DNA from: Comamonadaceae bacterium
GTDB taxonomy: Bacteria; Pseudomonadota; Gammaproteobacteria; Burkholderiales; Burkholderiaceae
Assembly: GCA_947505915.1 (NCBI GenBank)
Contig: CANNNH010000002.1
Span: 1-41,165 of the forward strand
Length of the DNA stretch: 41,165 bases
Direction of reading: 5' to 3'
Under the pieces are notes generated by a model. It was not told the origin of the DNA, made no database searches, and worked only from the letters and a program-made list of their open reading frames with translations. Both the position numbers and the translations under genes were made by a program. This document shows positions 1 to 8,413 of the stretch, in pieces; positions within the stretch are counted from its first letter, which is position 1; the number at the start of each line of letters is the position of its first letter.

Positions 1-474
1 ATAGTCAACTTTGAACTTGATGGCTTGATCGAAGCTTGCCAAGGCTTCATCAAAACGATTCAGTTCTCCCAGCGTGATACCCCTATTAAAGTAAGCTTCA
101 GGATAGTCAACTTTGAGTTTGATAGCTTGGTCGTAGCTCGCTAATGCCTCATCAAATCGCTTGAGCTCTTTCAGCACGTTAGCGTAATTTGATAAAGTGC
201 CTGAATTATTTTGATTTATGAAAATTGCTTGCCCAAACAGCTCTGCCGCCAATAAATAATTCTTTGTTAGCGCGGCAACAAAACCCAGCAAGTTCAGTGC
301 GTCAAAGCTCTTTGGTTGTATGTGTAGTGCTTGTTCAAAAAGAGTTTTTGCTTGTGCCATCTTCCCTTTATGAAGAAACGACAAACCTTCAATTAAAAAA
401 GATTTTACCTGTGCTTCATCGGTATTTTTTACTCCAGTTTTTGAATACATCAGGCTTCTTGGTTTGGGTTTCAT
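1..474 (-). CDS. TPR-repeat protein, N-terminal part (cut by window edge)
   Basis: The minus strand reads open for 158 codons from an ATG at 474 to the first base, so the C-terminus lies outside the window. After about 35 residues come degenerate 34-residue tetratricopeptide repeats. The last two are nearly identical (motif RFDEALASYDQAIKLKVDYP, then RFDEALASFDQAIKFKVDY). TPR arrays are protein-interaction scaffolds; long tandem arrays of this kind often precede glycosyltransferase or O-GlcNAc-transferase-like domains, but no such domain is visible here. The gene is clearly AT-richer than the ureide and urease genes downstream and ends near a transposase remnant, which fits an acquired segment. 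No signal peptide is seen. The function is unknown. Confidence 0.8.
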   Translation of the reverse strand, partial: MKPKPRSLMYSKTGVKNTDEAQVKSFLIEGLSFLHKGKMAQAKTLFEQALHIQPKSFDALNLLGFVAALTKNYLLAAELFGQAIFINQNNSGTLSNYANVLKELKRFDEALASYDQAIKLKVDYPEAYFNRGITLGELNRFDEALASFDQAIKFKVDY

Positions 475-647
475 TCTTGAATAATACTGAGCTATGTGCT
501 GCTTCAAACTGGGAAATTGAATCCAGTTAACTAGGCCTTCCCGTCGACTACGCTGCATTCAACTTCATACAATAAAATGCGGTGTTTGGTATTCCCCCGA
601 ATCAATAAAAAATAATGATATCAAGAAACTGAAATGGAGAAAAGCAA

Positions 648-758
648 ATGCAGTTAACGAAATACGACCTCGAGTTCAAAGACGAGGCGGTCAAGCAAGT
701 CATCGACAAGGACCACACGGTTGTAGATGTAGCCAAGCGGTTAAGTATTCTAAACTAA
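648..758 (+). pseudogene. IS3-family transposase OrfA, 5' remnant
   Basis: A 36-codon reading frame begins MQLTKYDLEFKDEAVKQVID and continues with VVDVAKRL, the typical start of the helix-turn-helix OrfA of IS3-family elements. It stops at TAA right after this motif, where an intact OrfA runs on for about 50-60 more residues. No OrfB (DDE integrase) follows and no paired terminal inverted repeats were recognised. It is a decayed fragment showing that an insertion sequence once sat between the TPR gene and the tRNA. Confidence 0.75.
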
Positions 759-1247
<489 letters not shown>

Positions 1248-1322
1248 TGTGAATCGAGCCGTGATTCTATCAGCTTGAAATGGCGCGCAAAATGCGGCTG
1301 ACACTGACAACCGAGGAGTTTC

Positions 1323-1889
1323 ATGTCCTTTAGTGTTCTCACATTTCGCCTGCGGGCATTTCGTTTTGAATGGTGTTTAGGTCTCTGGGTGGCAGCCTTG
1401 GCGGCTCTTTTGCCGGGCTGCGCCAGTGCACCCAAGCCCGCTCCGGCGCCAGCGCCAATACCTGCACCAGCTCCGGTGATTGTGCTGCCACCCGCGCCTG
1501 TTGCACCACCACCTGCGCCCGTCGCCGTAGTGCCCGCGCCGCGGGCAGTCTCTACAGCCACTACGCCGCGGGCTTACCGGCAGTACGGCGCCAGGCATCT
1601 TTACGGCTTGAACTCAGAGCGCGTTTACCGGGGTCGAATGCCGCCCATGCTCTACGCCGTAGCGGTGCTCAATGTGGAGCTGGACCCGCAAGGCAATGTG
1701 ACCGGGCTGGACTGGATGCGGGCGCCGCGCCACGCGCCCGAGGTGATGCGCGAGATAGAGCGCACTATCAGGCAGGCTTCCCCGTTTCCGGCCCCGGTTC
1801 GCATGGGTCGGGTGGTTTACACAGACACCTGGCTGTGGCACGCCAGCGGCAGGTTTCAGCTCGACACGCTGACCGAAGGCCAGGACTGA
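1323..1889 (+). CDS. Proline-rich lipoprotein of unknown function
   Basis: A 188-residue protein starts at an ATG preceded by GAGGAG, a strong ribosome-binding site. A hydrophobic segment (about residues 17-32) ends in a lipobox-like LPGC with Cys33, so export and lipidation are likely, although Pro at -2 is not optimal. Residues 38-73 form a Pro/Ala repeat linker of the TonB or wall-spanning type. The C-terminal 100 residues contain AVLNVELDPQGNVTGLDW and IRQASPFPAP, resembling TonB C-terminal domains in which a beta hairpin carries the product of a periplasmic protein. It could be a TonB-like periplasmic or outer-membrane lipoprotein. It stands alone, convergent with uraH. The function is not known. 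Confidence 0.7.
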   Translation: MSFSVLTFRLRAFRFEWCLGLWVAALAALLPGCASAPKPAPAPAPIPAPAPVIVLPPAPVAPPPAPVAVVPAPRAVSTATTPRAYRQYGARHLYGLNSERVYRGRMPPMLYAVAVLNVELDPQGNVTGLDWMRAPRHAPEVMREIERTIRQASPFPAPVRMGRVVYTDTWLWHASGRFQLDTLTEGQD

Positions 1890-1904
1890 GATTGCACCGG
1901 CGCT

Positions 1905-2258
1905 TTAACTGCCGCGGTAAGTGGAGTAGCTCCAAGGGCTGACCAGCAGCGGCACATGGTAGTGGGCGCTAGCATCGGCCACGCCGAAGTCCAGGCTGAC
2001 CTTGTTCAAAAACGGCGGCTCTGGCAACGCCACCCCGCGTGATTTGAAATAGCCCGCCACGTCAAACACCAGGCGGTAAGTGCCGGTCTTCAGGCTGGCG
2101 TTGTCATACAGCAGACCGTCCGGATTGCGGCCATCGGTGTTGAGCACAAAGCGCTTGACCAGGGTGCTGGTTTCGCCCTGCGTGGTGTGCAGTTCAACCG
2201 CCATGCCGGAGGCCGGCGTGCCGTGCATGGTGTCCAGTACGTGTGTGCTCAAGCCCAT
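1905..2258 (-). CDS. uraH: 5-hydroxyisourate hydrolase (transthyretin-like)
   Basis: The 117-residue protein starts MGLSTHVLDTMHGTPASGM, with the conserved N-terminal HVLD..GxPA motif and a later LNTDGRNPDG turn, and ends in the signature C-terminal YRGS. These define the transthyretin-related 5-hydroxyisourate hydrolases, which convert 5-hydroxyisourate (from urate) to OHCU in the cytoplasm. The length matches the family (about 110-120). The ATG at 2258 was chosen because the family begins here; an upstream in-frame extension would run antisense through the regulator. It is divergent from the GntR gene across a 102-bp gap containing a TGTATACA palindrome, so the regulator probably controls it. 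The next enzyme, UraD, is encoded across the divergent promoter at 4031. Confidence 0.95.
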   Translation of the reverse strand: MGLSTHVLDTMHGTPASGMAVELHTTQGETSTLVKRFVLNTDGRNPDGLLYDNASLKTGTYRLVFDVAGYFKSRGVALPEPPFLNKVSLDFGVADASAHYHVPLLVSPWSYSTYRGS

Positions 2259-2317
2259 GGTTGTTCCTTGGTGGTGGGTCGGGGGCTGACGGCCCAACGC
2301 GGTCAGCATTTGGTTTA

Positions 2318-2340
2318 CCAAAAGTGTATACACATTTTGG
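2318..2340. promoter_or_regulatory. GntR/FadR-type operator between uraH and its regulator
   Basis: A 23-bp imperfect palindrome is centred on GTGTATACAC, flanked by CCAAAA on the left and ATTTTGG on the right. TGTATACA-type cores are typical operators of FCD-subfamily GntR regulators. It sits 20 bp before the regulator ATG and 59 bp from the uraH ATG, so one bound dimer could repress both. The core recurs at 7130-7139. The palindrome is seen directly; the binding is inferred. Confidence 0.75.
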
Positions 2341-2360
2341 CTTTCGGCTATTATCGGCCG

Positions 2361-3026
2361 ATGGAATCGTCCACCACCCACGCCATCGTCGAAGCGCTGA
2401 CCAAGGCCATCGTCGAGCATCGCTTGCACCCCGGCACCAAGCTGGCAGAGCAAAAACTGGCAGACCACTTCGGCGTGTCGCGCACACTGGTGCGGCAGGC
2501 GCTGTTTCAGTTGTCGCAAAACCGTTTGATACGGCTGGAGCCGGCGCGTGGCGCTTTTGTGGCGGCGCCCTCTGTGGACGAAGCCAAGCAGGTGTTTGCG
2601 GTGCGCCGCATGCTCGAAGCCGAGATGACGCGCGCCTTTGTGCGCGAAAGCACGCCCGCGCGCATCAAAACGCTCAAAGACCACGTGGCGCGCGAGCAAG
2701 CCGCGGTAGACAGCGCCGACGTGTCCAGCCGCAATGAACTGCTGGGCGACTTTCATGTGCGCATGGCCGAGCTCATGGGCAACACGGTGCTGGCGCAAAT
2801 GCTGGGCGAGCTGATCTCGCGCTGCGCCCTCATCACGCTCATGTACCAGTCCAGCGCGGCTGCGGCGCACTCGCACGAAGAGCATGCGCTGATCGTCAAG
2901 GCGCTGGCCGCCCGCGACGAAGACACCGCCGTGCGGCTGATGAACGAGCACCTGTTGCACGTCGAAGCCAACCTGACCTTTGACCGCAAAGTACCGTCCA
3001 ACGACATCTCGATGGCCTTGTCCTGA
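2361..3026 (+). CDS. GntR-family (FCD/FadR-type) transcriptional regulator
   Basis: The 221-residue regulator has an N-terminal winged helix (about residues 5-72, with KLADHFGVSRTLVRQALFQL as recognition region and RGAFVA as the wing) and a C-terminal all-helical FCD ligand-binding domain (about 80-205) with histidine-containing metal/ligand motifs (DFHVRMAEL, AHSHEEHALI). The ATG at 2361 gives the normal start; upstream in-frame codons would cross the operator. FCD regulators usually sense the substrate or an intermediate of the neighbouring pathway, here plausibly allantoin, allantoate or another ureide. Its gene leads directly into puuE and uraD-allC, and copies of its likely operator lie before uraH and before the ABC transporter. 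Confidence 0.9.
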   Translation: MESSTTHAIVEALTKAIVEHRLHPGTKLAEQKLADHFGVSRTLVRQALFQLSQNRLIRLEPARGAFVAAPSVDEAKQVFAVRRMLEAEMTRAFVRESTPARIKTLKDHVAREQAAVDSADVSSRNELLGDFHVRMAELMGNTVLAQMLGELISRCALITLMYQSSAAAAHSHEEHALIVKALAARDEDTAVRLMNEHLLHVEANLTFDRKVPSNDISMALS

Positions 3027-3058
3027 AGCGCCAACTTTTTAAACCCGAAGCCACAGCC

Positions 3059-4009
3059 ATGACTTACGACGCCACCGCCCCCTACCCCCGCGACCTGGTT
3101 GGCTACGGCCGCAACCCGCCGCATCCGCAGTGGCCGGGGCAAGCGCGCGTGGCCTTGCAGTTTGTGCTGAACTATGAAGAAGGCGGCGAAAACGCCGTGC
3201 TGCACGGCGACGGCGGCTCTGAGCAGTTTTTGTCGGAGATGTTCAACCCGCCCAGCTTCACCGAGCGGCACATGAGCATGGAAGGCATTTACGAATACGG
3301 CTCGCGTGTGGGTGTGTGGCGCATCCTGCGCGAGTTTGAAAAGCGCGGCCTGCCGCTCACCGTGTTCGGCGTCGGCATGGCCTTGCAACGCCACCCCGAA
3401 CTGACCGCCGCTTTTGTCGAACTCGGCCACGAAATCGCCTGCCACGGCTGGCGCTGGATCAGCTACCAGAACCTGGATGAAGCCACCGAGCGCGAGCACA
3501 TGCGCTTGGGTCTGGACGCCATTGAAAAGCTCACTGGCAAGCGCCCGCTGGGCTGGTACACCGGCCGCGACAGCCCGCAAACGCGCCGGCTGGTGGCGGA
3601 CGATGGCGGGCTGCTGTATGACAGCGACTACTACGGCGACGACCTGCCCTTCTGGATGAAAGTCAAACGCACTGACGGCACTGTGGTGCCGCGTCTGGTA
3701 GTGCCCTACACGCTGGACACCAACGACATGCGTTTTGCTTTGCCGCAAGGTTTTGCGCAGGCTGAAGACTTTTATATTTACCTGCGCGACAGCTTTGACG
3801 CGCTTTACGCAGAAGGCGACCCGAACGGGCAAAACGCGCCCAAGATGATGAGCATCGGCATGCATTGCCGCCTGCTCGGACGGCCCGGCCGCTTGGTGGC
3901 GCTGCAGCGCTTTTTAGACCACGTCGCCAAGCACGACAAGGTCTTGGTCTGCCGCCGCGTGGACATCGCACGCCACTGGCAAGCCACGCACCCTTTCAAA
4001 GCAGCCTGA
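3059..4009 (+). CDS. puuE: Allantoinase, polysaccharide-deacetylase type (PuuE)
   Basis: The 316-residue protein belongs to the polysaccharide deacetylase (NodB-homology) superfamily in its allantoinase branch. The landmarks are YPRDLVGYGRNPPHPQWPG at the N-terminus, NYEEGGENAVLHGD, and the barrel motifs GHEIACHGWRW and GWYTGRDSPQTRRLV. PuuE enzymes hydrolyse (S)-allantoin to allantoate without the binuclear metal centre of classical AllB allantoinases. The length matches the family (about 300-320). The start at 3059 lies 32 bp after the regulator stop. It is followed 21 bp later by the uraD-allC fusion, so this operon produces allantoin, opens it and breaks down allantoate. PuuE is the assignment; a chitooligosaccharide deacetylase is unlikely given the motifs and context. 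Confidence 0.93.
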   Translation: MTYDATAPYPRDLVGYGRNPPHPQWPGQARVALQFVLNYEEGGENAVLHGDGGSEQFLSEMFNPPSFTERHMSMEGIYEYGSRVGVWRILREFEKRGLPLTVFGVGMALQRHPELTAAFVELGHEIACHGWRWISYQNLDEATEREHMRLGLDAIEKLTGKRPLGWYTGRDSPQTRRLVADDGGLLYDSDYYGDDLPFWMKVKRTDGTVVPRLVVPYTLDTNDMRFALPQGFAQAEDFYIYLRDSFDALYAEGDPNGQNAPKMMSIGMHCRLLGRPGRLVALQRFLDHVAKHDKVLVCRRVDIARHWQATHPFKAA

Positions 4010-4030
4010 AGCGCCAAGGAAAAAACCAGC

Positions 4031-5806
4031 ATGAGCTTGACGATAGACCAGATCAACAGCGCCACGCATGCCGAGGCTATCAAGCTGCTCGACGGCATTT
4101 ACGAACACTCGCCCTGGGTGGCCGACCAAGCACTGGCCGCGCGCCCCTTCAAGTCACTGACCGACCTCAAGCTGCAACTGGCCCGCGTGCTTTACGCCGC
4201 CGGCAAAGACGCGCAGATCAAGCTCATTCAAGCCCACCCCGAGCTGGCCGGCAAAGCCATGGTGAGCAAGAGCCTGACGGCCGAGTCCACCAACGAGCAA
4301 GGCAAAGCAGGCCTGACGAACTGCACGCCCGCAGAGTTTGCCGTCATCCAGCAACTCAATGCCGACTACAACGCCAGGTTCGGCTTTCCTTTCATTTTGG
4401 CGGTGCGCGGCCCACGTGGCGTGGGCTTGAACAAGCAGCAGATCATCGAAACTTTCTCTAGGCGGCTGCACGGCCACCCGGAGTTTGAGCGGCAAGAGTG
4501 CCTGCGCAACATCAACCGCATTGCAGAGATCCGGCTGAACGACAAGTTTGGCTACGAGCCGGTGCTGGGCAACCAGCTGTGGGACTGGCAGGAAGAGCTC
4601 AGCGCCTTCAGCGACCCGGGCTACGCCGACAAAGGCCAGCTCACCGTCACTTACCTGACCGACGCGCACCGCGCCTGCGCGCAATCCATCGTGGCCGGCA
4701 TGCAAGACTGCGGCTTTGACGACGTGTCGATTGACGCCGTGGGCAACGTGGTCGGCATCTACCGCGCCGCAACGCCCAGCGCGAAAACCCTAATGACCGG
4801 CTCGCACTACGACACCGTGCGCAACGGCGGCAAATACGACGGACGGCTGGGCATCTTCACGCCCATGGCTTGCGTGAGCGAGCTGCACCGCCAGGGCAAG
4901 CGTCTGCCCTTTCACTTTGAAGTGGTGGCTTTTGCCGAAGAAGAAGGCCAGCGCTACAAGGCCACCTTTTTGGGCTCGGGCGCGTTGATTGGCGACTTCA
5001 AGCCCGAATGGTTGGAACAAAAAGACGCTGACGGCATCACCATGCGCCAGGCCATGGCGCATGCCGGCCAGAACATTGACGACATCCCGAAGTTGCAGCG
5101 CCAGCCGGCCAACTACCTGGGCTTTGTTGAATTACACATTGAGCAAGGCCCGGTGCTCAACGAGCTGGACATGCCGCTGGGCATCGTCACCTCCATCAAC
5201 GGCAGCATACGCATGCAGTGCGAGATCATCGGCACCGCCAGCCACGCCGGCACCACGCCCATGGACAGGCGCGCAGACGCCGCCACCGCGCTGGCCGAAC
5301 TGGCTTTGTATGTGGAGCAACGCGCACTGAAAGACGGCGACTCCGTGGCCACCATCGGCATGCTGCAAGTGCCCAACGGTTCGGTCAATGTAGTGCCGGG
5401 GCGCTGCTTGTTTTCACTGGACATGCGCGCGCCGGTTAACGCCCAACGCGACGCGCTGGCAACCGACATCCTGGCCGCCTTGCAGAGCATTTGCGAGCGC
5501 CGCGGTCTGCGTTACACGGCCGAAGAAAGCATGCGCGCCGCCGCTGCGCCCAGCGCGCCGGCCTGGCAAGCCCGCTGGGAGGCGGCTGTCAGCTCACTCG
5601 GCCTGCCGCTGCACCGCATGCCCAGTGGCGCCGGCCATGACGCCATGAAGCTGCATGAAATCATGCCCCAAGCCATGCTGTTTGTGCGCGGCCAAAACTC
5701 CGGTATCAGCCACAACCCGCTCGAATCGAGCACCAACGACGACATGCAACTGGCGTTCGAAGCCTTCATGCATTTGCTAACCCACCTTGACCCCACTGAA
5801 AACTGA
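4031..5806 (+). CDS. Fusion: OHCU decarboxylase (UraD) + allantoate amidohydrolase (AllC)
   Basis: The 591-residue protein has two complete enzyme domains. Residues about 7-168 are the helical 2-oxo-4-hydroxy-4-carboxy-5-ureidoimidazoline decarboxylase, with catalytic-site motif AHPELAGK (His69) and the FGFPFILAVRG signature; this domain yields (S)-allantoin. Residues about 185-588 are an M20 amidohydrolase of the allantoate/N-carbamoyl amino acid hydrolase group: GSHYDTVRNGGKYDG (His259, Asp270 as metal ligands), AEEEGQRY (Glu303/304), FVELHIEQGP (His369), TASHAGTTPMDRR and SGISHNP (His561). It hydrolyses allantoate to ureidoglycine, CO2 and ammonia. The enzymes act on either side of PuuE, the gene just upstream. 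No frameshift separates the domains, and the joint is only about 15 residues. AllC versus another ureido hydrolase is assigned from context. Confidence 0.92.
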   Translation: MSLTIDQINSATHAEAIKLLDGIYEHSPWVADQALAARPFKSLTDLKLQLARVLYAAGKDAQIKLIQAHPELAGKAMVSKSLTAESTNEQGKAGLTNCTPAEFAVIQQLNADYNARFGFPFILAVRGPRGVGLNKQQIIETFSRRLHGHPEFERQECLRNINRIAEIRLNDKFGYEPVLGNQLWDWQEELSAFSDPGYADKGQLTVTYLTDAHRACAQSIVAGMQDCGFDDVSIDAVGNVVGIYRAATPSAKTLMTGSHYDTVRNGGKYDGRLGIFTPMACVSELHRQGKRLPFHFEVVAFAEEEGQRYKATFLGSGALIGDFKPEWLEQKDADGITMRQAMAHAGQNIDDIPKLQRQPANYLGFVELHIEQGPVLNELDMPLGIVTSINGSIRMQCEIIGTASHAGTTPMDRRADAATALAELALYVEQRALKDGDSVATIGMLQVPNGSVNVVPGRCLFSLDMRAPVNAQRDALATDILAALQSICERRGLRYTAEESMRAAAAPSAPAWQARWEAAVSSLGLPLHRMPSGAGHDAMKLHEIMPQAMLFVRGQNSGISHNPLESSTNDDMQLAFEAFMHLLTHLDPTEN

Positions 5807-5812
5807 AAATAA

Positions 5813-7060
5813 ATGAGCACAAGCTACGCCCAACTCGACGCTTGGATCGACGCCCACTTTGACGAGCAGGTGAAGTTCCTGCAAGAACTCATCCGCGTGC
5901 CCACCGACACACCGCCCGGCAACAACACACCGCACGCGCTGCGCGCTGCCGGGCTGATCGAAGCCATGGGCCTGCAGGTTGAAAAGCATGAAGTGCCGCA
6001 AGCCGCCGTGCAGGCCGCCGGTCTGGAAAGCATCACCAACCTGGTGGCGCGCCGCCAATACGGCCCGGGTGGCCGCACCATCGCGCTGAACGCGCACGGC
6101 GACGTGGTGCCGCCCGGCGAAGGCTGGACAAAAAACCCCTACGGTGGCGAGATTGAAGCCGGCAAAATTTACGGCCGCGCCGCTGCGGTCAGCAAATGCG
6201 ATTTTTCGACCTTCACCTTTGCCGTGCGCGCGCTCGAAGCCGTTGCAAAACCCAAGCAAGGCGGCATCGAGCTGGTGTTTACTTATGACGAAGAATTCGG
6301 CGGCGAAGTCGGCCCGGCCTGGCTGCTGGAAAACAAGATCATCCACCCCGACCTGGTGATTGCCGCAGGCTTTAGCTACCAGGTGATCACAGCGCACAAC
6401 GGCTGTCTGCAAATGGAACTCACCGTGCACGGCAAGATGGCCCACGCCGCCGTGCCGCACACAGGCATTGACGCGCTGCAAGGCGCTAACCGAATTTTGA
6501 CGGCGCTGTACGCGCAAAACGCACTTTATAAAAACATCACATCCAAGGTCGAGGGCATCACCCACCCTTACCTGAATGTCGGTTTTATTTCAGGCGGCAC
6601 CAACACCAATGTGGTGCCCGGCAAAGTCACGCTCAAACTGGACCGCCGCATGATCCCCGAAGAGGACCCGGTGGCCTTGGAAGCCAGCATCCGCGCCGTG
6701 ATTGCCGCCGCCGTGGCCGACTTCAACCAGGGCCGCGGCGACGACGGCATTCATGTGGACGTGCGCCGCATGCTGCTGTCCAAAGCCCTCAAGCCCCTGC
6801 CCGGCCACCTGCCTCTGGCCGAAGCCCTGCAACGCAATGCCACCGAGTTGTTCAAAGAAGCCATCCCGGCCTGCGGTACGCCGCTTTACACCGACGTGCG
6901 GATCTTCGGCGAAGCCGGCATTCCCGGTGTGCTTTATGGCGCCGGCCCGCGCACCGTGCTCGAGTCCCACGCCAAACGCGCAGACGAGCGTCTGGACCTG
7001 GAAGACCTGCGCCGCGCCACCAAAGTGATTGCGCGCAGCTTGCATGATTTGCTGGGCTGA
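5813..7060 (+). CDS. M20-family metallohydrolase of the ArgE/DapE type, substrate unknown
   Basis: The 415-residue protein starts 6 bp after uraD-allC and is clearly in the same operon. It has the two-domain M20 layout: NAHGDVVPPGEGW (His95, Asp97), TYDEEFGGE (Glu160/161), a dimerisation domain with GKMAHAAVPHTGIDAL (about 205-305), and ESHAKRADERLDLEDL near the end. Two usual metal ligands look altered. Where DapE/ArgE have GRGxxDMKGG there is GRAAAVSKCD (Val126 at the bridging-Asp position), and where they have GEP there is AGFSY (Phe187). Asp130 might substitute. It is distinct from the AllC group and could process ureidoglycolate, another ureide or an N-acyl amino acid. Hydrolase class is firm; substrate is inference. 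Confidence 0.85.
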   Translation: MSTSYAQLDAWIDAHFDEQVKFLQELIRVPTDTPPGNNTPHALRAAGLIEAMGLQVEKHEVPQAAVQAAGLESITNLVARRQYGPGGRTIALNAHGDVVPPGEGWTKNPYGGEIEAGKIYGRAAAVSKCDFSTFTFAVRALEAVAKPKQGGIELVFTYDEEFGGEVGPAWLLENKIIHPDLVIAAGFSYQVITAHNGCLQMELTVHGKMAHAAVPHTGIDALQGANRILTALYAQNALYKNITSKVEGITHPYLNVGFISGGTNTNVVPGKVTLKLDRRMIPEEDPVALEASIRAVIAAAVADFNQGRGDDGIHVDVRRMLLSKALKPLPGHLPLAEALQRNATELFKEAIPACGTPLYTDVRIFGEAGIPGVLYGAGPRTVLESHAKRADERLDLEDLRRATKVIARSLHDLLG

Positions 7061-7129
7061 AAAACAGCTCTAAAACCCACACTTCCTCACCCGACCATGG
7101 GGTTTATGCTGATTTATTGTATGGATTAG

Positions 7130-7144
7130 ATGTATACACTTTGG
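7130..7144. promoter_or_regulatory. Second copy of the GntR-type operator core
   Basis: ATGTATACACTTTGG here matches, as reverse complement, CCAAAGTGTATACAT. It thus shares the TGTATACA core and the CCAAA(A) left flank with the operator at 2318-2340. It lies 220 bp upstream of the transporter start and about 165 bp upstream of the sigma-54 promoter. It suggests the GntR regulator also controls the transporter or the M20 3' region. The similarity is seen; the role is inferred. Confidence 0.6.
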
Positions 7145-7297
7145 CTCACAAAACCTTTAACCATATCCATCTCTTCAGTAAAGCCCATGGACTTGGGCGC
7201 TTTTCAGGGTATATCCGAAGAATTTTCCAACCGGTCCGGCCGTCAGACTCCAGAACCTGACCGAAAATAGAAGGCTGAACTCGCAAAAGCGGCCAAC

Positions 7298-7312
7298 TGG
7301 CACATTTATTGC
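7298..7312 (+). promoter_or_regulatory. Sigma-54 promoter of the ABC transporter
   Basis: TGGCACATTTATTGC matches the RpoN consensus TGGCAC-N5-TTGC exactly, with GG at 7299-7300 and GC at 7311-7312 in the required 12-bp register. Transcription would start near 7323, about 27 bases before the ATG at 7350. RpoN promoters need an enhancer-binding protein; NtrC under nitrogen limitation is the natural candidate for a ureide transporter. No clear NtrC box was identified. Confidence 0.85.
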
Positions 7313-7349
7313 AAAAGTTTTATCTCCTCACTTTTAACTGGAAGTACCC

Positions 7350-8381
7350 ATGAAAACTCGCACTTTCCTCAAAACAACATTGGCACTGGCCGCCGTACTG
7401 TCCATGGGCGCTGCCCAAGCGCAAAACACCCCCATCAAGTTCCAGCTGGACTGGCGCTTTGAAGGCCCTGCTGCCCTGTTCCTGACACCCTTGGCCAAAG
7501 GCTATTTCAAAGATGAAAAGCTCGATGTGACAGTGGACGCCGGCAACGGCTCCGGCGGCGCGGTGACCCGCGTGGCTTCCGGCACCTACGACATGGGCTT
7601 TGCTGATCTGGCTTCGCTCATGGAGTTTCACGCCAACAACCCAGACGCGCCCAACAAGCCTGTGGCTGTGATGGTGGTCTACAACAACACGCCCGCTTCG
7701 GTCATGTCGCTCAAAAAGACCGGCATCAAAACCCCGGCTGACCTGAACGGCAAAAAACTCGGCGCCCCCGGCTTTGACGCCGGTCGCCGCGCTTTCCCGA
7801 TTTTTGCCAAGGCCAACAACATCCCCGGTGTGCAGTGGATCTCTATGGACCCACCGCTGCGCGAAACCATGCTGGCCCGCGGTGACGTGGACGCCATCAC
7901 CGGCTTCACCTTCACCTCGCTGCTCAACCTGGAAGCACGTGGCGTCAAGGCCGAAGACGTCGCCATCCTGCCCTACGCAGACTTCGGCGTGAAGCTGTAC
8001 GGCAACGTCGTCATCGTCTCGCCCAAGATGATCAAAGAAAACCCGGCCGCCATCAAGTCGTTCTTGAAAGCCTTCTCCAAAGGCGCCAAAGACGTCATGG
8101 CCAATCCGGCTGCCGCCATCAACGACGTCAAGGCCAGAGACGGCATCTTGAACGTGCCCCTTGAAATACGCCGCCTGCAACTGGCCATTGACACCGTCAT
8201 CAACAGCCCTGACGCACGCGCCGAAGGCTTTGGCCAGCTCAAAGGCCCGCGCCTGGCGCTGATGGCTTCGCAAGTGTCTGACGCCTTTGGCACCAAGACC
8301 CGCGTCAACCCCGACGCCGTCTGGAACGGCAGCTTTTTGCCCACCACGGCTGAGCTGAACGTGCTGCCAGCCAAGCGCTAA
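7350..8381 (+). CDS. ABC transporter substrate-binding protein, NMT1/THI5-like
   Basis: The 343-residue protein has a cleavable signal peptide (KTRTFLK, then a hydrophobic stretch, then AQAQ near residue 25). The mature part has the NMT1/THI5-like (SsuA/TauA/ThiY-related) fold: KFQLDWRFEGPAALFLTPLAKGYFKDEKLDV, GSGGAVTRVASGTYDMGFAD and ADLNGKKLGAPGFDAGRRAF. This family binds small nitrogen- or sulfur-containing organics such as pyrimidine precursors, taurine or ureides. The nearby ureide genes, the sigma-54 promoter and the GntR operator point to a nitrogenous substrate such as allantoin, allantoate or urate; that is inference. It is separated from the ATPase and permease genes by a strong terminator, suggesting the usual excess of binding protein. 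Confidence 0.88.
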   Translation: MKTRTFLKTTLALAAVLSMGAAQAQNTPIKFQLDWRFEGPAALFLTPLAKGYFKDEKLDVTVDAGNGSGGAVTRVASGTYDMGFADLASLMEFHANNPDAPNKPVAVMVVYNNTPASVMSLKKTGIKTPADLNGKKLGAPGFDAGRRAFPIFAKANNIPGVQWISMDPPLRETMLARGDVDAITGFTFTSLLNLEARGVKAEDVAILPYADFGVKLYGNVVIVSPKMIKENPAAIKSFLKAFSKGAKDVMANPAAAINDVKARDGILNVPLEIRRLQLAIDTVINSPDARAEGFGQLKGPRLALMASQVSDAFGTKTRVNPDAVWNGSFLPTTAELNVLPAKR

Positions 8382-8413
8382 ATCGGCCGGCCTTTCTTGG
8401 CTTGACTCCCAGG

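Noticed and set aside
1..160. Direct repeat of about 60 bases, considered as a repeat array
   Set aside because: It falls within the TPR gene and is explained by near-identical 34-residue protein repeats rather than a CRISPR or DNA-level array.
2259..2960. Upstream extension of uraH to 351 codons
   Set aside because: The added residues run antisense through the GntR gene and across the operator; the family starts at MGLSTHVLD.
2753..3865. A 370-codon open frame on the minus strand
   Set aside because: It lies opposite the GntR gene and puuE, both with strong family motifs. It has no recognisable domain.
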